Shown here piece after piece: positions 11,410 to 22,718 of a stretch of 64,000 bases of DNA. Numbering within the stretch: position 1 is the stretch's first letter; every line of letters starts with the position of its first letter. Location of the stretch: contig NC_036464.1 of NCBI RefSeq assembly GCF_002775205.1, positions 1,798,001 through 1,862,000 on the forward strand, read 5' to 3'. Below the pieces are notes generated by a model, which was given only the letters and a program-made list of their open reading frames with translations, made no database searches and was not told the DNA's origin. A program made the position numbers and the translations under genes. Source of the stretch: Xiphophorus maculatus. Taxonomy: Eukaryota; Chordata; Actinopteri; Cyprinodontiformes; Poeciliidae.

Positions 11410-12602
11410 CTGTACTGGTCAGTTATGCAGCATAATTGAATACTGTAAGCCTTTCCTACGGTGGGCGCCGTACTTTATGCTTTAATATAAGGTTATGTGA
11501 GGTATTTCCATGAATTTTAATATCTTTTTGTGAAATATCTGAAGTTTTATATCTTTCCTTAGGATAGAAAGGCACCACAAACCTACGATATAAACAGAAA
11601 CCTTCCGTAAGTAGGAAAGAAATAAAAATACATTATAATTTGGACTATTTCTGAGTTATTATCGCGTGTAATAAATCATCTTACAGTTTTGATTGTGTCT
11701 CTGTTGTGTTCTGAATGGTTTAAAAAGCTGCTTTCAGTGCCGCTCCATCTTAGCCTTAACAGACATAAACATGCAGTAAAAAATAAATCGATTTTCAATC
11801 AGTGTTTTGCACCAAACAGTTAATAATAATAAACAAGTTTTCACTGAGGCTCTGTAAGAGCCATATGAATGAAATAAGTAATTATTGATATGACAGGAGC
11901 AGCGGCTTTGACACTTAGGTGTGTCGACGTGGGAGTGACGTCACCAGGTATGAATGGGAATGATACTGGCTTTGTGTGTATTAGGAAGCGGTGAGCGGGG
12001 CGGTCAGTCCTGGCAAAGTTTGGAGCATAATCATCAAAATGGAATAAATCGATAATTGTGACAGAACAAAGAAATGGTTTGGAGTTGATTGATACACGGA
12101 CAGATGAGATTCCCCGAGTTAACCCAGTGCGGCCCTTTACCATCATTAGTTTGTCGTGTTTTTAATAATAAAAACTTGTTAACAGTAAAAACTGCTTGGT
12201 GCAAAACACTGATTGAAAATCGATTTATTACTGCATGTTTATGTCTGTTAAGGCTAAGATGGAGCGGCACTGAAAGCAGCTCTTTAAACCATTCAGACTA
12301 CGAACACAACAGAAACACAATCAAAACTGTCAGATGATTTATTAACCGCGATAATAACTCAGAAATATTCCAAATTATAATGTGTTTTTATTTCTTTCCT
12401 ACTTACGGAAAGTTTCTGTTTATATCGTAGGTTTGTGGTGCCTTTCTATCCTAAGGAAAGATATAAAACTTCAGATATTTCACAAAAAGATACTAAAATT
12501 CATGGAAATACCTCACATAACCTTATATTAAAGCATAAAGTACGGCGCCCACCGTAGGAAAGGCTTACAGTATTCAATTATGCTGCATAACTGACCAGTA
12601 CA

Positions 12603-12665
12603 GTATTGCGAGGTAACGCAAAAGTTTTGCGAGGTAACGCAAAAGTATTGCGAGAGAACGCAAAA
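12603..12665. repeat. ~21-bp palindromic minisatellite, right arm, three units
   Basis: The inverted counterpart of 11283-11409 with only three units (attgcgaggtaacgcaaaag type), so the two arms have diverged in copy number. Confidence 0.8.
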
Positions 12666-12701
12666 GAAAAAAAAAATCCCCATGTCCCCTAGAGGGCTCC
12701 G

Positions 12702-15438
12702 TATGATAAAACCGAGTGGATATCAAAAAACTTTTACTCAAAACTTTCAGGATATTTTATTTGAAAATAGATAACTCAAAATGCTGTTTGAATTTTTGCT
12801 TTACTCAAAATAAACAACTAAAATACAAATAAAGTATCTTCCCTGTTTTGTTCATTTTTATATTTCCAGATATAAATTTAAACAGTTTATCTTTGAAAGC
12901 TGTCAGGGCCCTTCTAGATCATTTCTCTCCTCTGGTGTTTGAAGGTTTGCTCTCTGCATTAACAGTCTGCAGAATTTACCACTGGACACAACATGAAGTT
13001 TGTCTCCACTGATAATCATTTGCACACTGTCATGCACACTGCTTTCCTATTTGAATACTAAACTCACTTTTATGCTTCTTCCTTCTCTGGAACTGTCTGT
13101 TTCCACTGAGTTTTGAGTAACAGCAATGAAAGCTGTGTACATATTAATATTCACAAAAATATGCGAAAATGTCTGACATTCAAAAGTCACCTTGGCAGTT
13201 TTTAAATGCATGATTTGGCATTATAACAGACAGTGCTGTGTTTCTACTGGCACCTCAATAAAACAGAAACTGCACAGATTTTTTTTTTCAATCAGTCCTC
13301 TGAGAATTTCCATTTGATTCTGTTCTTGATAGAAATGACTGCAATGGAGTGAAAGGATGTATAACCTTCAAAAAAGCATTAAAAAATTCCTTTTTACAAA
13401 CTTATGGACATAAAGCTACAAACAAGTCAATATTCTGATCTGTAACAATCTTCAGGTCGCAGGAGATTAAACTGAATAATCTTTTTATTTTACTGATTGT
13501 GTTCTTGAGATTATCCAGACTTCATTTTGTCTGTCACTCTGCTGCTGTCACTCCTGACTCTCCCCCATAAGGGATAGTGAAGGATATTTATCTTAAACCT
13601 TCCCTCACATACATTCTCACTGGTTGATGCATCACATCAGTTCACCCTGTACACAACATACCTAGTTCAGTAACAAGAGCCAAAGGTCATTGAGGGGGAA
13701 GCTGCCAACAACAGGCACGGCTGCTTTCGACCTGAGAGACTTCCTACCTTAAACCAAACCGAGGGCCAGGCAGTTGATTAAATGAAGGAAATGAGAAACT
13801 ATTTAAGTTTTCTTGTCACCAGCTCAAACTGATCCATCACAATTCCTGTTTTGGTAAAACTCATCTGGTTTCTGGGCCCAGATCTGATGAGTGTAACTGA
13901 GTGACATCAAATTGACCACAGGGCCAAATATGGGGAATCAGGAAAGTGTCAGTAGGTGTAGCTGCAGCCAAAGTTTTGACAGTTATTATTATTTTTCATT
14001 AATGTGCTGTACAGCATTTAGGATTCCACCAAATTCACCATGTCTCATATCCGTCTCCCTCTCAGAAGCTCTATGTCTCTGTTTCATGATGCACTGAGGT
14101 TTTCCATCAAATTACTCCCTCATGAGACGACTCGCTTCGTTTGCTCCACTGCGGCATCATGTGGACAATATATGTACAACAGACAAAGTGAAGATGATGA
14201 CGTGTGAAACTTTAGAATAATCTTTTAAAAAATTATATTTGTGATGTCAAACATGGTCTGTGTTTTGTCTCAGTCTGTTTTATGACACAATGACTGGATC
14301 TAAAGAAAACTGGAGGAAAAGGGTTTAGTTTGAATGAGGTTGTGTTACTTTGTAACTGGCAAATGTCTTGAGGGACAAAATGTTATTATTATGATTATTA
14401 TTAATTTATTTTTCTGGTTGATAATAAAAACGTTGACATGCTTGGTTTCAGGTGTTTCTGTTCTCAGGTGATGCTCTCTTGTACCTTACCCTGCCTGTAC
14501 TGAGAAAACCGCCAGCAGTTTTCTAAAAGTTTGGATCAAACATTTTCTTTCCTTCCTATTCCTGCTTGATATTTTGTCTTCTATATTTATAGCCTATGGC
14601 AACAACATGCTGCTGTATTTACAGATTCTACAGCATATAACTCTATATTAATAGTTTAGTTTTTCATGATTTAGATTTTTCCAAACATTGCAAACAATTT
14701 TGACTTCTTCTATTTCAGTGCCCGACTGGGATCCTTTGTAAAAGCCTGTGGCACCACATTAGCACATGTCCTATAGCATTATTTCAGGAAAACATTGAAA
14801 AAATCTTTTTGACTACTGCAAAGTTTTATTTTTAAATGTAAATATAGAGTGATATTTAAAAAGGTCAACTCAGAGCAAAACAAAAAAAGGGTAAATCTTT
14901 GTTGCTTAAAACATTCATTGTTTTTGTAAACCTATGTACAGTCACTTTCAATAATTTACAATATGCATTTTGATAAGGCTCATTTGTCCAATTTAAAGCA
15001 CCTTTAAAATGACGTCTTAAGTATCAAAAACATTTTCATTAAGCCCACATTAAAGTATTTAAAATGTTTTTATTGGATGAATGCAGGAATCATAACTAAC
15101 AGAAAAAAAGGCTTGAAAACATCAGGATAAAAACCAAGAAACAACATGTAAGATGAATTTGAAGACAATTAATCACACGTTCACTGTTTGGATTGTGAGA
15201 AGAAGCCGGACATGGTTGGTGGAGATCATTCAGTCTCTACCTGCAGAAAGGTTCTGGTCCAATAATGAGGGCGGCAGCCACTGTGCAGCACAAAACATGA
15301 AACAAGCAGGTCCAACTGAGCTCCAGGTACAAAATGGATAAAACTTTTCAAGCCAAATGTTGAAAGTCATAGTCATGTTATTGTGATGTAACGCAATTGT
15401 GCAACTTGGTCTGACAAGGCAAGATCATTTGATTCTGA
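12702..15438. other. Unassigned intergenic region
   Basis: No exon, RNA gene or named repeat that I can support. Short frames (for example 13912-14097 and 15153-15341) are isolated and domain-free. Sequence becomes recognisably related to the receptor 3' flanks only from about 15440. Confidence 0.4.
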
Positions 15439-15439
15439 A

Positions 15440-16061
15440 TAAAAAGTTTCTCTTTCAGTTGAAGATACAAGATGAAAATTATGGATTAAACAAAACAAAC
15501 TTTTGCATTGGATTTCAGCAAACAGATTTCTTTTCACAAATCCCCAACAAACAATCAGCATCTTTTTTTTAATTGCCAAGAAATGTAAGATTCTCCATCT
15601 CATCTTTCTGTGCCTCATGAATTCCATTAAAAAATGACAGACTAAAATAATTTTCATGGTTGTATGTTAAAAAATGTTTAACATACAACAAATGTTAAAA
15701 AATTATATTTATGTAAAGTTACTGTAGCTACAAAACACAAGCTGTATTAAAATTTCTCTGCTTCCCTTTTTGTATGGTGCCAAGCATGAGCAGTTTCTGG
15801 TTTCTGTTGATTTCTGAGGAGATAAACAGCAGTTTTGCTTCATCACAACCAGAGATGGGTTTTTAGTTAAAAAAGATAGATCACTCTATGAACACTGTAG
15901 GTGAGGAATACTAGCAGCACACTAAGATTAATAGTTAGAAAATATGAAATAGAATTTCATATTTGCAGAATTTAAAACCTACAACTTCAACTTCAAGCCG
16001 TCCCTCCTGGGAGGGTTTGGAGTCTTTATGGTGGTTGGTTTTTTAGCCCTTCTTGCGTTTA
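15440..16061. repeat. Array-wide receptor 3'-flank block (old copy)
   Basis: This stretch aligns by eye with the sequence downstream of receptors at 24780, 39163 and 60977 (about 23820-24420, 38210-38800, 60000-60600) and less well with 29130-29680 and 52150-52700. Shared landmarks are gacagactaaaataat, aacagcagttttgcttcatc and cttcaagccgtccctcctgg. It is part of the ancestral duplication unit, with no coding potential. Confidence 0.65.
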
Positions 16062-16825
16062 TTTAGAATAGAATAGAATAGAAGTACTTTATTCATCCCA
16101 GCAGGGAAATTACTTCGCAGTTACAGCATAGAGACAAGACACAATAACAACGTCCGGGTGTTGAGTCTGGAGTTTGGCTGTGGCAGAGCTGATGACGTCA
16201 CAGGCCACCGCTGCATCAGCTGATGGGGGAATGTAAACAGCGATCAAAATGGCGGACGTAAACTCCCTCGGTAAATAATACGGCCGCATTCCCACAGCCA
16301 GAAGTTCAATGTCCGGGCTACAAATCTGTTCCTTCACGTTAACATGACCAGGATTACACCACCTCTCACTCACATAAAGTGCAATCCCGCTGCCCCTCTT
16401 CTTCCGACTCTTGGAAAAGTCCCTGTCTCCGCACACCACGGAAAAGCCAGGAACCTCCACGCTGTATTCCGGAATAAGCGAGTGCAGCCAGGTTTCCGTG
16501 AAGCAGAAGATACTGCACTCCCAGTACTCCTTCTGGGTCCTAACCAGCACCGTGAGTTCGTCTGTCCTATTTCCCAAAGACCTCAACGCTGGCCTGCGCC
16601 GTCTCCTCTTCTACCTCCGTTTAACTCCAGACCCGCAGCCCCGTCGTCTCCTCCGTAACTCCTCCGGAACCACAGGCCCGTCTCCGGGCAGCAGCAGAGG
16701 CCCACACAGCGCAATCAGCCGTTCACGCGAGCAAACAATGCCTCTACTCCGCTCGGCGAGGTTCTCCGCAACCAAGAGTATAAAAAGTAGCAGAAGAACG
16801 CGGAGAACATCGACAGAACCAGAAC
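16062..16825 (-). mobile_element. Internally deleted LINE: 5' UTR + endonuclease N-terminus joined to the 3' tail
   Basis: On the minus strand a GC-rich leader (16825-16590) is followed by the frame 16586-16110. It begins MRSLGNRTDELTVLVRTQKE and continues with FCFTETWL, GFSVVCGDRDFSKSRKKRG and AVYIPPSADAA: the N-terminal part of an APE-type endonuclease of a non-LTR retrotransposon. The frame then runs straight into tgctgtaactgcgaagtaat and (attct)n, the element's 3' tail. Endonuclease C-terminus, reverse transcriptase and 3' UTR are absent, so this is a deleted, non-autonomous copy. The same 3' tail ends the SINE at 20934. Confidence 0.75.
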
Positions 16826-16910
16826 TTCAAGCCATCCCACCTGCTGGGAGGATTTGGAGGAATTATGATTATTTTTTTTATCCCTTTTTGTATTTATATA
16901 AATGCAAAGT
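16826..16910. repeat. Second copy of the cttcaagcc 3'-flank motif
   Basis: About 80 bp that resemble 15985-16060 at roughly three-quarters identity by eye (acttcaagcc, ctgggagg, tttggag). The deleted LINE lies between the two copies. Confidence 0.5.
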
Positions 16911-17534
16911 TGTTACGCCCCCTTAGTCTAGGGGTCCAGGGTCGGTAACATGAAATGTGTCCAGAGAAAAAAGTGGAATGAAAAAATTATTTATTACAAA
17001 ATGAAGGTTTTCACAGAACCAAAACACAATACAACTTAACCCAATTAAACAAAAGTAAAGAACCAACAAATTCAGAAATCACTGAGTGCAAATTAAATAA
17101 TAAGATGTTCAAACACATCAGTCTAAAGTAACTCAAAACAACCAAAAAGAAAGAACAAAGGGGAGCACCAAAAAACCTCCCAAACACAAGCCTCTAGCTT
17201 GTTCAAAGTTTATCTAAAGCAGATTCACTACTTAACAAAAGAAACAAGAACAAAATAGCTCAAACTGTCCACAAACAGTCACAAAACACGGAAGGTGGGG
17301 GTCAGCTTTACACAACCTCTTCCTGCTAGCTGCCCCACTGGAGGAATGAACTCAGACGTCTTTTATATGATGCAGGTGGGTCTCATCAACATCTGATTGG
17401 CTTTGCTGCTCCAATGGGGTGGCTGCTCTCCTGCAGCTTCTAGGCAGCCAATCAGAAAGCTGTGCCCGCACAGCTGATCCTGCATAATAGAAAAAAAGAG
17501 CCTGCACAGCCTCAAGAGGCCAGGGGCCGTAACA
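16911..17534 (-). mobile_element. Solo LTR-like fossil, 624 bp
   Basis: It starts tgttacg and ends cgtaaca, the TG...CA inverted ends of an LTR, with a 3-4 bp direct repeat (agt/aagt) at its borders. In minus-strand sense it has CCAAT-type strings, a TATA-like atataaaag near 17361 and an AATAAA-type signal near 16985. No internal region is attached, so it is a solo LTR fossil sitting in the 3' flank of receptor 3. Family is not assigned. Confidence 0.65.
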
Positions 17535-18018
17535 AGTACAACTGGATGATATTTTTCTAAATAATGAACATTTCAATTAAATCCCAACTAATTTTACTTG
17601 TCTCCATTGTTGCTATTCGACACACTCTGTCATTCAAAATCAATTAAATTGGCAAAAAGCTAAATTGGTTTAAGTTACAGCTGAATAAATAAAGTTTTAC
17701 TGTTTTCAGTATTTTTTGGTGGCAGAAACATTTTCACATGAAAATGTTTGACACTTTCTAAATGTTGCACCTGGCTAAAATTAACGTGAGATAAGCAAAG
17801 ACAAACAATTTAAAAAATGTCTCAGATACAGAAGGAGAGGCAACGCTGAGAATCAAGCAGGTTGTCATTTCAGTTGTTGAGTTTTAATTTTTCAGAGGGA
17901 ATAGAAAAGATTATGAAAATTTCTAAATATATTATCTAGTAGCAATCTATTTCAAAATATAATCTGTAAGAATATTTTAAGAAAGTAATATGTGGAGATA
18001 TTTGTGCATAGATGGCGC
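17535..18018. other. 3' flank of receptor 3
   Basis: Continuation of the array-wide 3'-flank block. Compare ctgaataaataaagttttac here, near 17680, with the same string near 24510 and 60710. No coding content; the aataaa near 17687 is on the strand opposite to the gene. Confidence 0.5.
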
Positions 18019-19203
18019 CTACGCTCCTGTAGATCGAGAAACTGACATGTTGATAGTATCAGTGCTGATCTCCTGATTCTTAGTTGTTACACAACACAAT
18101 GAGGCCCCGAGCTTGTTAAATGCAGTTTTCCTCAGAAAAATATACAAAGATGAGTCTGCAAGAGGACTAAGAAAAAGCCCGATTGTAACCACAGTCCAGA
18201 AGATTGAATCTTCCCAGGGTTTTTCCAACAGATAATACATCACATTGGGCATGAAAAGCAAAACATATGTTAGCAAAACCACAACCAGGATGGAAATAAT
18301 TCGATGTTTATCATCAGCAGAGACACTGCGAGCTTCAGTCAGAGCTTTAATGGTCCCAACCAGGCAGAAGATGAACAAGACAAGAGGGAGGAGGAGACCA
18401 ATAGCCTGAATGATTACTCTCATCTGTAATTCTAAAAGGCGATACATGCTAAGATTATAAAGAAAAGAAAGGATCCAGATGATGACACAGACCAACACAG
18501 ATGTCTTGATGTTTCGTTTAAATCTGTACCACAGCGGCTTGGAAATGGCCAGATACCTGCAATAAAAGATACATGCTGTCAGACATTACTGATGTAATAG
18601 TGTAAGACAGAAACAACAATGTGCATGTAAACAGATATTTACCTTTCCAGGGAGATACACATCATGAATCCAATGCTGGCTGTAAGACCAAAATCGAGGG
18701 CACAACGAGACCAATCATTAGCAGTACGTGATATTATAGGAATTCTGCTGCAGTACTGGATGACATCAGAAAGCAGAAGGTTGAAGATGTAAACTGGAGC
18801 AACATTATCTTCTTTCACCTGCAGAGGAATCAAAAGGAAAATAAAGACAGAAGATTTCCTTCCAACTTCCTGGAACAATTATTTGATTCTTTAACCACAA
18901 ATTTTTTTTATTATTATTTTTGAATTTTTAAAATTATTTTTGAATAACCATTCTTAGACCCAGGCTCAGAGAGAACCAACAATAATATAAAATATATAAC
19001 ATGTCAAACATACAGCTAAATCTAAGTTAACAAGTACTCACCTTTGATAAAACAGCAAACATGGCCACCAGAGTCAAAGGAAATCCAATGGCAATAGTGA
19101 CACAATTTCCCACATACAAGACTTCGTTCTCATCAGAACTGTTACTGGTTCTGTTAGATGCATTAGTGTAGTTGAAGATGTTCTGACCGAGAGAATCTCC
19201 CAT
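18019..19203 (-). CDS. Class A GPCR, paralogue 3 (three coding exons, 291 aa)
   Basis: Exons on the minus strand: 19203-19042, 18818-18643, 18556-18019 (stop tag), GT-AG throughout. The short exon 1 (54 codons) begins [20 protein letters not shown], with several sequons, and gives TM1 [11 protein letters not shown]. Exon 2 begins [18 protein letters not shown] and ends [13 protein letters not shown]. Exon 3 begins [15 protein letters not shown], with TM5 [17 protein letters not shown], the charged ADDKHR segment before TM6, TM7 [14 protein letters not shown] and a Cys-bearing tail. A non-coding 5' exon probably ends at 19578, and the coding exon acceptor lies at about 19218. A TATA-like box is at 19663-19673. 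It is the oldest MGDS-type member. Likely intact; ligand unknown. Confidence 0.87.
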
Positions 19204-19577
19204 TCTTCAATATCAAACCTGCACAAGCAAAGTAATGAATAATAGAGACTTGATTTTTCTCTTAGCTTAGTTCATAAACGTTGTATTAAATTTCTTTTAA
19301 AGGGAAAATCCTGGGAAAGGATGTTTTGCAAAGAATAGGAACATTTGAAGTGTTTTAAGTACAAAAATAAAACTTATGTTCTAAATTAAAAAGAAAGCTA
19401 CAAATTGTAATTCTTGAAAATAATGAGTGGAAAATAATTCTTATTTAATGTATGTGCTCAGTTTCTACTGTTTAAGCAGTTCCATTAAATTAAACACATG
19501 GGAAATACTTTTCAGCAAAATCTTAAATTAAATGTGTTTTTTTCTTTTCTGTACAGTCAAAGAAAAAATATATTTAC

Positions 19578-19675
19578 CTTTGAAAGTTTAAAAGTCCTGA
19601 AATGATTCCTGTGTTCAGCCAGTTCTCCTTCTCATCTCAACGGTCTGCAGTCTGAACATTCTCTATATATATGAA
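19578..19675 (-). promoter_or_regulatory. Promoter and non-coding 5' exon of receptor 3
   Basis: Minus-strand TATA-like box tatatatag at 19663-19673, then a leader ending at a donor (actttcaaag|gtaaat) with last exon base 19578. The block is nearly identical upstream of receptors at 24780, 39163 and 60977, and its position about 30 bp before the likely start of the leader is right for a TATA box. Confidence 0.6.
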
Positions 19676-20006
19676 CCACATGGTGTCTGAACAATGACAT
19701 CTGACTTCTGTATTAAAGGAAATGGGCACAGAGATGATGTAATAAGTCAGGTTTCTTTATCAACAGGAAGAAAACGTCTTCTAAGATCACAACAAAATGT
19801 TTCAGTTTTTAAAACTCAGTTTTCATTAACCAACTTGTTTAAATTCAATTCAGTTCAGGTATATAGCACCAATTAACAGGAAATATCCTTTGAATGTTCT
19901 TAACAAAAAAAAAATGATTTTAACTTAAATTACTAGTATTACCTTTTTAACTCACATTCAACAATTTAAACCATTCATGTTTTGGGACTCTGCTGTCAGC
20001 AAGCAG
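19676..20006. other. Upstream region of receptor 3
   Basis: Shared with the regions upstream of the later MGDS receptors (string ggaaatgggcacagagatga). No coding content. Confidence 0.4.
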
Positions 20007-20933
20007 CTCCTCATCTGTAAGCTATTACTCTAACTTTAGAGAAGCAAAGCTGCAGTCATGGAAACATTTCACATTAACTTAGATACACATTCATGCAACA
20101 GGGACAAGTATGGAGATGCTTGGTGCAGGATGCTCTGCATTGCTCTCTTCTGCTGTAGCTTCATCAGCCATGTTGGTTCTTCTGCCCTCCTTTGTGTGAT
20201 GTTAGCTGCTGGGCTATGAGTCAAGATGTGGTTTTTAAACTTTGGGCTTCAGAGAGACTGGAGCGGCTAGCTTTATGTTAGCCTCTCTGCAGCTAACGCA
20301 CCAGAAAGGATGATCCTGTTTTTAATGAACAGACTTGAACTAGTTTCAAGTAAATTATATTATAAATAATTATCTTATATCTTACTATAAAAAGTTTATT
20401 TATTCTCCTCCTGCTTCTTAATATTGCACAAGTGAAAAGAGATGTGGTCAGATGAAACAAGTTCTGAACACAAACAGAGGAAGTGAAGTTAGAAGTATTT
20501 CACAAAATGACACCTTCCAAAATTTTCATAATCTTACAGAAAGTCTGTCAGATATTACAAATATTCTGTCTCAGCTTACTCACTTTGCAGCCTTATTATG
20601 CTGGATCCAGATTAATTTTACAGCAGTGATACGTTTACTGATTATATATGTTTCATGTTAATTTCAGTTTATAGTTATGACTAAGTGTGATGGACCAAAG
20701 GATCCATCACTGCAAAAGGATTATTGATATTATGTTGTGTTTAATTTATATACAGACCAAATGTTTCTTGTTTGATTTTTTTTATTTCAGTTGCATATTG
20801 TAACATTTAGTTGATCATTCTTTCACCAAGAGGAACTGGCCAGCCTTCCTGCACAGGGAGAAGGTGGGAAAAGGTCGATTTGTTCTGAGATTTTCTGTTG
20901 GTTTAATTTGAGTTCAAAAATTGTTTGAGCATT
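20007..20933. repeat. Receptor-upstream block (recurs eight times in the window)
   Basis: Marked by gctgcagtcatggaaacatt and, further on, caggatgctctgcattg. Similar blocks start near 20050, 27283, 31595, 33968, 42103, 54609, 56984 and 63025. Six lie upstream of a receptor; those near 33968 and 56984 do not. No stable reading frame is shared among copies, so I treat it as non-coding duplicated flank. Confidence 0.65.
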
Positions 20934-21196
20934 TAAGAATTAAGAATTACTTTATTCAGCCCAGCAGGGAAATTATTTCGCAGTTACAGCAAGAATTTTT
21001 TATACACAGATTAACACACACACGACAGGAGCTGCATCTGCAGGCAGCCAGCTGAGCCGGCGCCATTTTTGAAGGAGGACATGCAGCAAAGGTCGTCGGG
21101 ACCGGGAGTCAAACCCGCGACGTCCGCGGGTTCGACTCGGTCTAAGGCCTCCAAATGTGGGGCGTGCTAACCCCCTGCACCACCACAGCACGCCCC
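20934..21196 (-). mobile_element. tRNA-derived SINE with a LINE-type 3' tail
   Basis: On the minus strand: tRNA-like head (gtgctgtggtggtgcagg, ttagcacgcc; B-box gcgggtttgactcccgg), a short body, and a 3' end reading tgctgtaactgcgaaataat then (attctta)n. That tail is the same as the 3' end of the deleted LINE at 16062-16825, so this SINE family probably uses that LINE's machinery. It sits only in tandem unit 1. Confidence 0.75.
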
Positions 21197-21289
21197 AATT
21201 TACCTTTCCTGGTCTCTTCTCAGCAGGGAGGAGCAGCAAAAAGAGAATAATTCTTCAGGTGCTGGGAACCAGTAGGTGGCATTGTGCTG

Positions 21290-22388
21290 AAGAACATGGC
21301 AGATTGTCACATTTATGACAAGTTTAAAAATGTCATTAAATATGAGAAAACTGCCGACACTTATTGGAGGAGGTTTTGATCAATGGACGTTTATCAAGGT
21401 GAGGCACCAAAAAAACTTTATGTTCAACTCAAAGACATGTTTTATAAGTGGGTCAAACCAAAGAAGTCTACAGTGAAGGACATTTCAGAACTGATGATCA
21501 TGGAGCAGTTGCTGAGGAAGGGGAATCTGGATTTGATGGTGTGGATCCAAGAACAAGCCCCAAATTCTGCAGAACAGGCTGCAAGTTTGTCAGAAGTCTT
21601 CTTATCAGCAAAGATGGGGACCAGAAGAACCAACTTTGGCAGTGACATCTTCTCTACAGGAAGTAGTAAGTCTGAGGGGGTGAAATGTGTTTTGCTATAG
21701 GTCAGACTAGGAATTATTCAACTAATAGTTCATTTTCTGCGGCTAAATCCAATCCTTCTAATCGCTTCTCATCCTCAAAGCAAGACATACAATGTTTTCT
21801 GTGTAACAGGATAGGTCATACACAGGACACATGTCCTGTCACTACACAGAGTAAACCCTCCCTTCTGTATTCGGTTCCCAGATCACCTTCCCCATCCCCT
21901 GCCCATGAACCTGCCTGCACAGTCCCATCCATCCATCCATCCATCCATTTTCTGTTCACCCTTGTCCCTAATGGGGTCGGGAGGGTTGCTGGTGCCTATC
22001 TCCAGCTACGTTCCGGGCGAGAGGCGGGGCACACCCTGGACAGGTCGCCAGTCTGTCGCAGCCTGCACAGTCCCTGTGCTGGTAAATGGTCAACATGAAA
22101 CAACTTTATTAGACACAAGAAGTTTCAAGTCTGTGGTTCTTTCTAGCTGTGTGGAAAGAGAGCTATGGAATGATGTTAAGACAAAAATAAGGTGCATTCA
22201 TGGTGATGAAATGGAGTGTAATAAAATCTGAGATTTATTTAACTATTGAAGGCCAAACACTCTTATTACCTGTGGCAGTAGCTCTGAGGCAAAGCCTATG
22301 CGGTAATTTTGGGCTTGGATGTTCCCACTTTGTCTTATTTAATGTCAAACACAGAGGCTGAACATTTGACTCAGTAGTAGTTATGAGG
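21290..22388 (+). mobile_element. SCAN-domain Gag fossil of a Gypsy-type element, copy 1
   Basis: A broken retroelement remnant. 21383-21700 encodes a SCAN-like capsid segment (WVKPKKSTVKDISELMIMEQ, then a WIQEQAPNS-type motif). Next comes a CCHC zinc knuckle (CFLCNRIGHTQDTC, about 21790-21835) and a short protease-like stretch after 22070. SCAN domains of vertebrate zinc-finger proteins derive from Gag of this kind of Gypsy (Gmr1-like) element; the family call here is by motif only. It is a decayed fossil with several breaks and no complete pol. It is interrupted by a LINE-tail insertion at 21927-22061. Two further copies are at 34880 and 57920. Confidence 0.65.
21927..22061 (+). mobile_element. 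LINE/SINE 3'-end insertion with (atcc)n and 13-bp target duplication
   Basis: Starts with the atcc microsatellite and continues ctaatggggtcgggaggg, gcggggcacaccctggacag, ending gtctgtcgca. This is a very common fish LINE 3' sequence. It is bounded by a 13-bp direct repeat, cctgcacagtccc (21914-21926 and 22062-22074), typical of target-primed reverse transcription. It landed inside the SCAN-Gag fossil. Confidence 0.8.
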
Positions 22389-22718
22389 TGTGATGGAAAA
22401 ATTACATTAAGGTCACATCTGCTAGTCATGTTATATGAATGCTTATGAACTCTCACCAAAAGAACTATTTGGGTTACATGTAGAAGGCTGGAAGTTGTTT
22501 TCTACAGCTGCATCAGAACCAGACTGTCTCACCCCTTGTTGTTAATTCTTTATCTTTGGTATAAAACTCATGTGTGTCTCTGCCTGGCAGCTTTTCATGC
22601 AGACCTGCTTCATTATTGATTATCCTACAAGGTCTCTGTACTGTGCTCAATATATCAATAAACCTGATTGAGTGATTTCACCTGAACAGTGCTTGGAAAT
22701 AGTATTTTTTCCACGACA
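22389..22718 (+). mobile_element. Solo LTR fossil, 330 bp, tandem unit 1 only
   Basis: Begins tgtgatgg and ends ccacgaca, flanked by the 4-bp repeat gagg (22385-22388, 22719-22722). Units 2 and 3 show the uninterrupted site (tagttatgaggaaatacag near 35565 and 58615). It contains a TATA-like ggtataaaac and an aataaa signal. It is a solo LTR that arrived after the tandem duplication. Family not assigned. Confidence 0.75.

Larger units (their letters stand above)
11249..12701. mobile_element. 1.45-kb foldback (long-TIR) element, no transposase
   Basis: Two arms of roughly 590 bp are inverted copies: 11249 to about 11845 matches the reverse complement of about 12160-12701. The element begins cggagccctctaggggacat and ends in its reverse complement. 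The loop (about 11850-12155) has no transposase frame. The dinucleotide ta flanks both ends (11247-11248, 12702-12703), fitting a 2-bp TA target duplication. The arms differ by scattered substitutions and by minisatellite copy number. Ends of this type and a TA duplication fit a non-autonomous cut-and-paste DNA transposon; the superfamily is not certain. Confidence 0.85.

Noticed and set aside
11206-11485. Open frames with a repeating FCVTSQN / RKTFAFP pattern
   Set aside because: Produced by the ~21-bp minisatellite of the foldback element, not a repeat protein.
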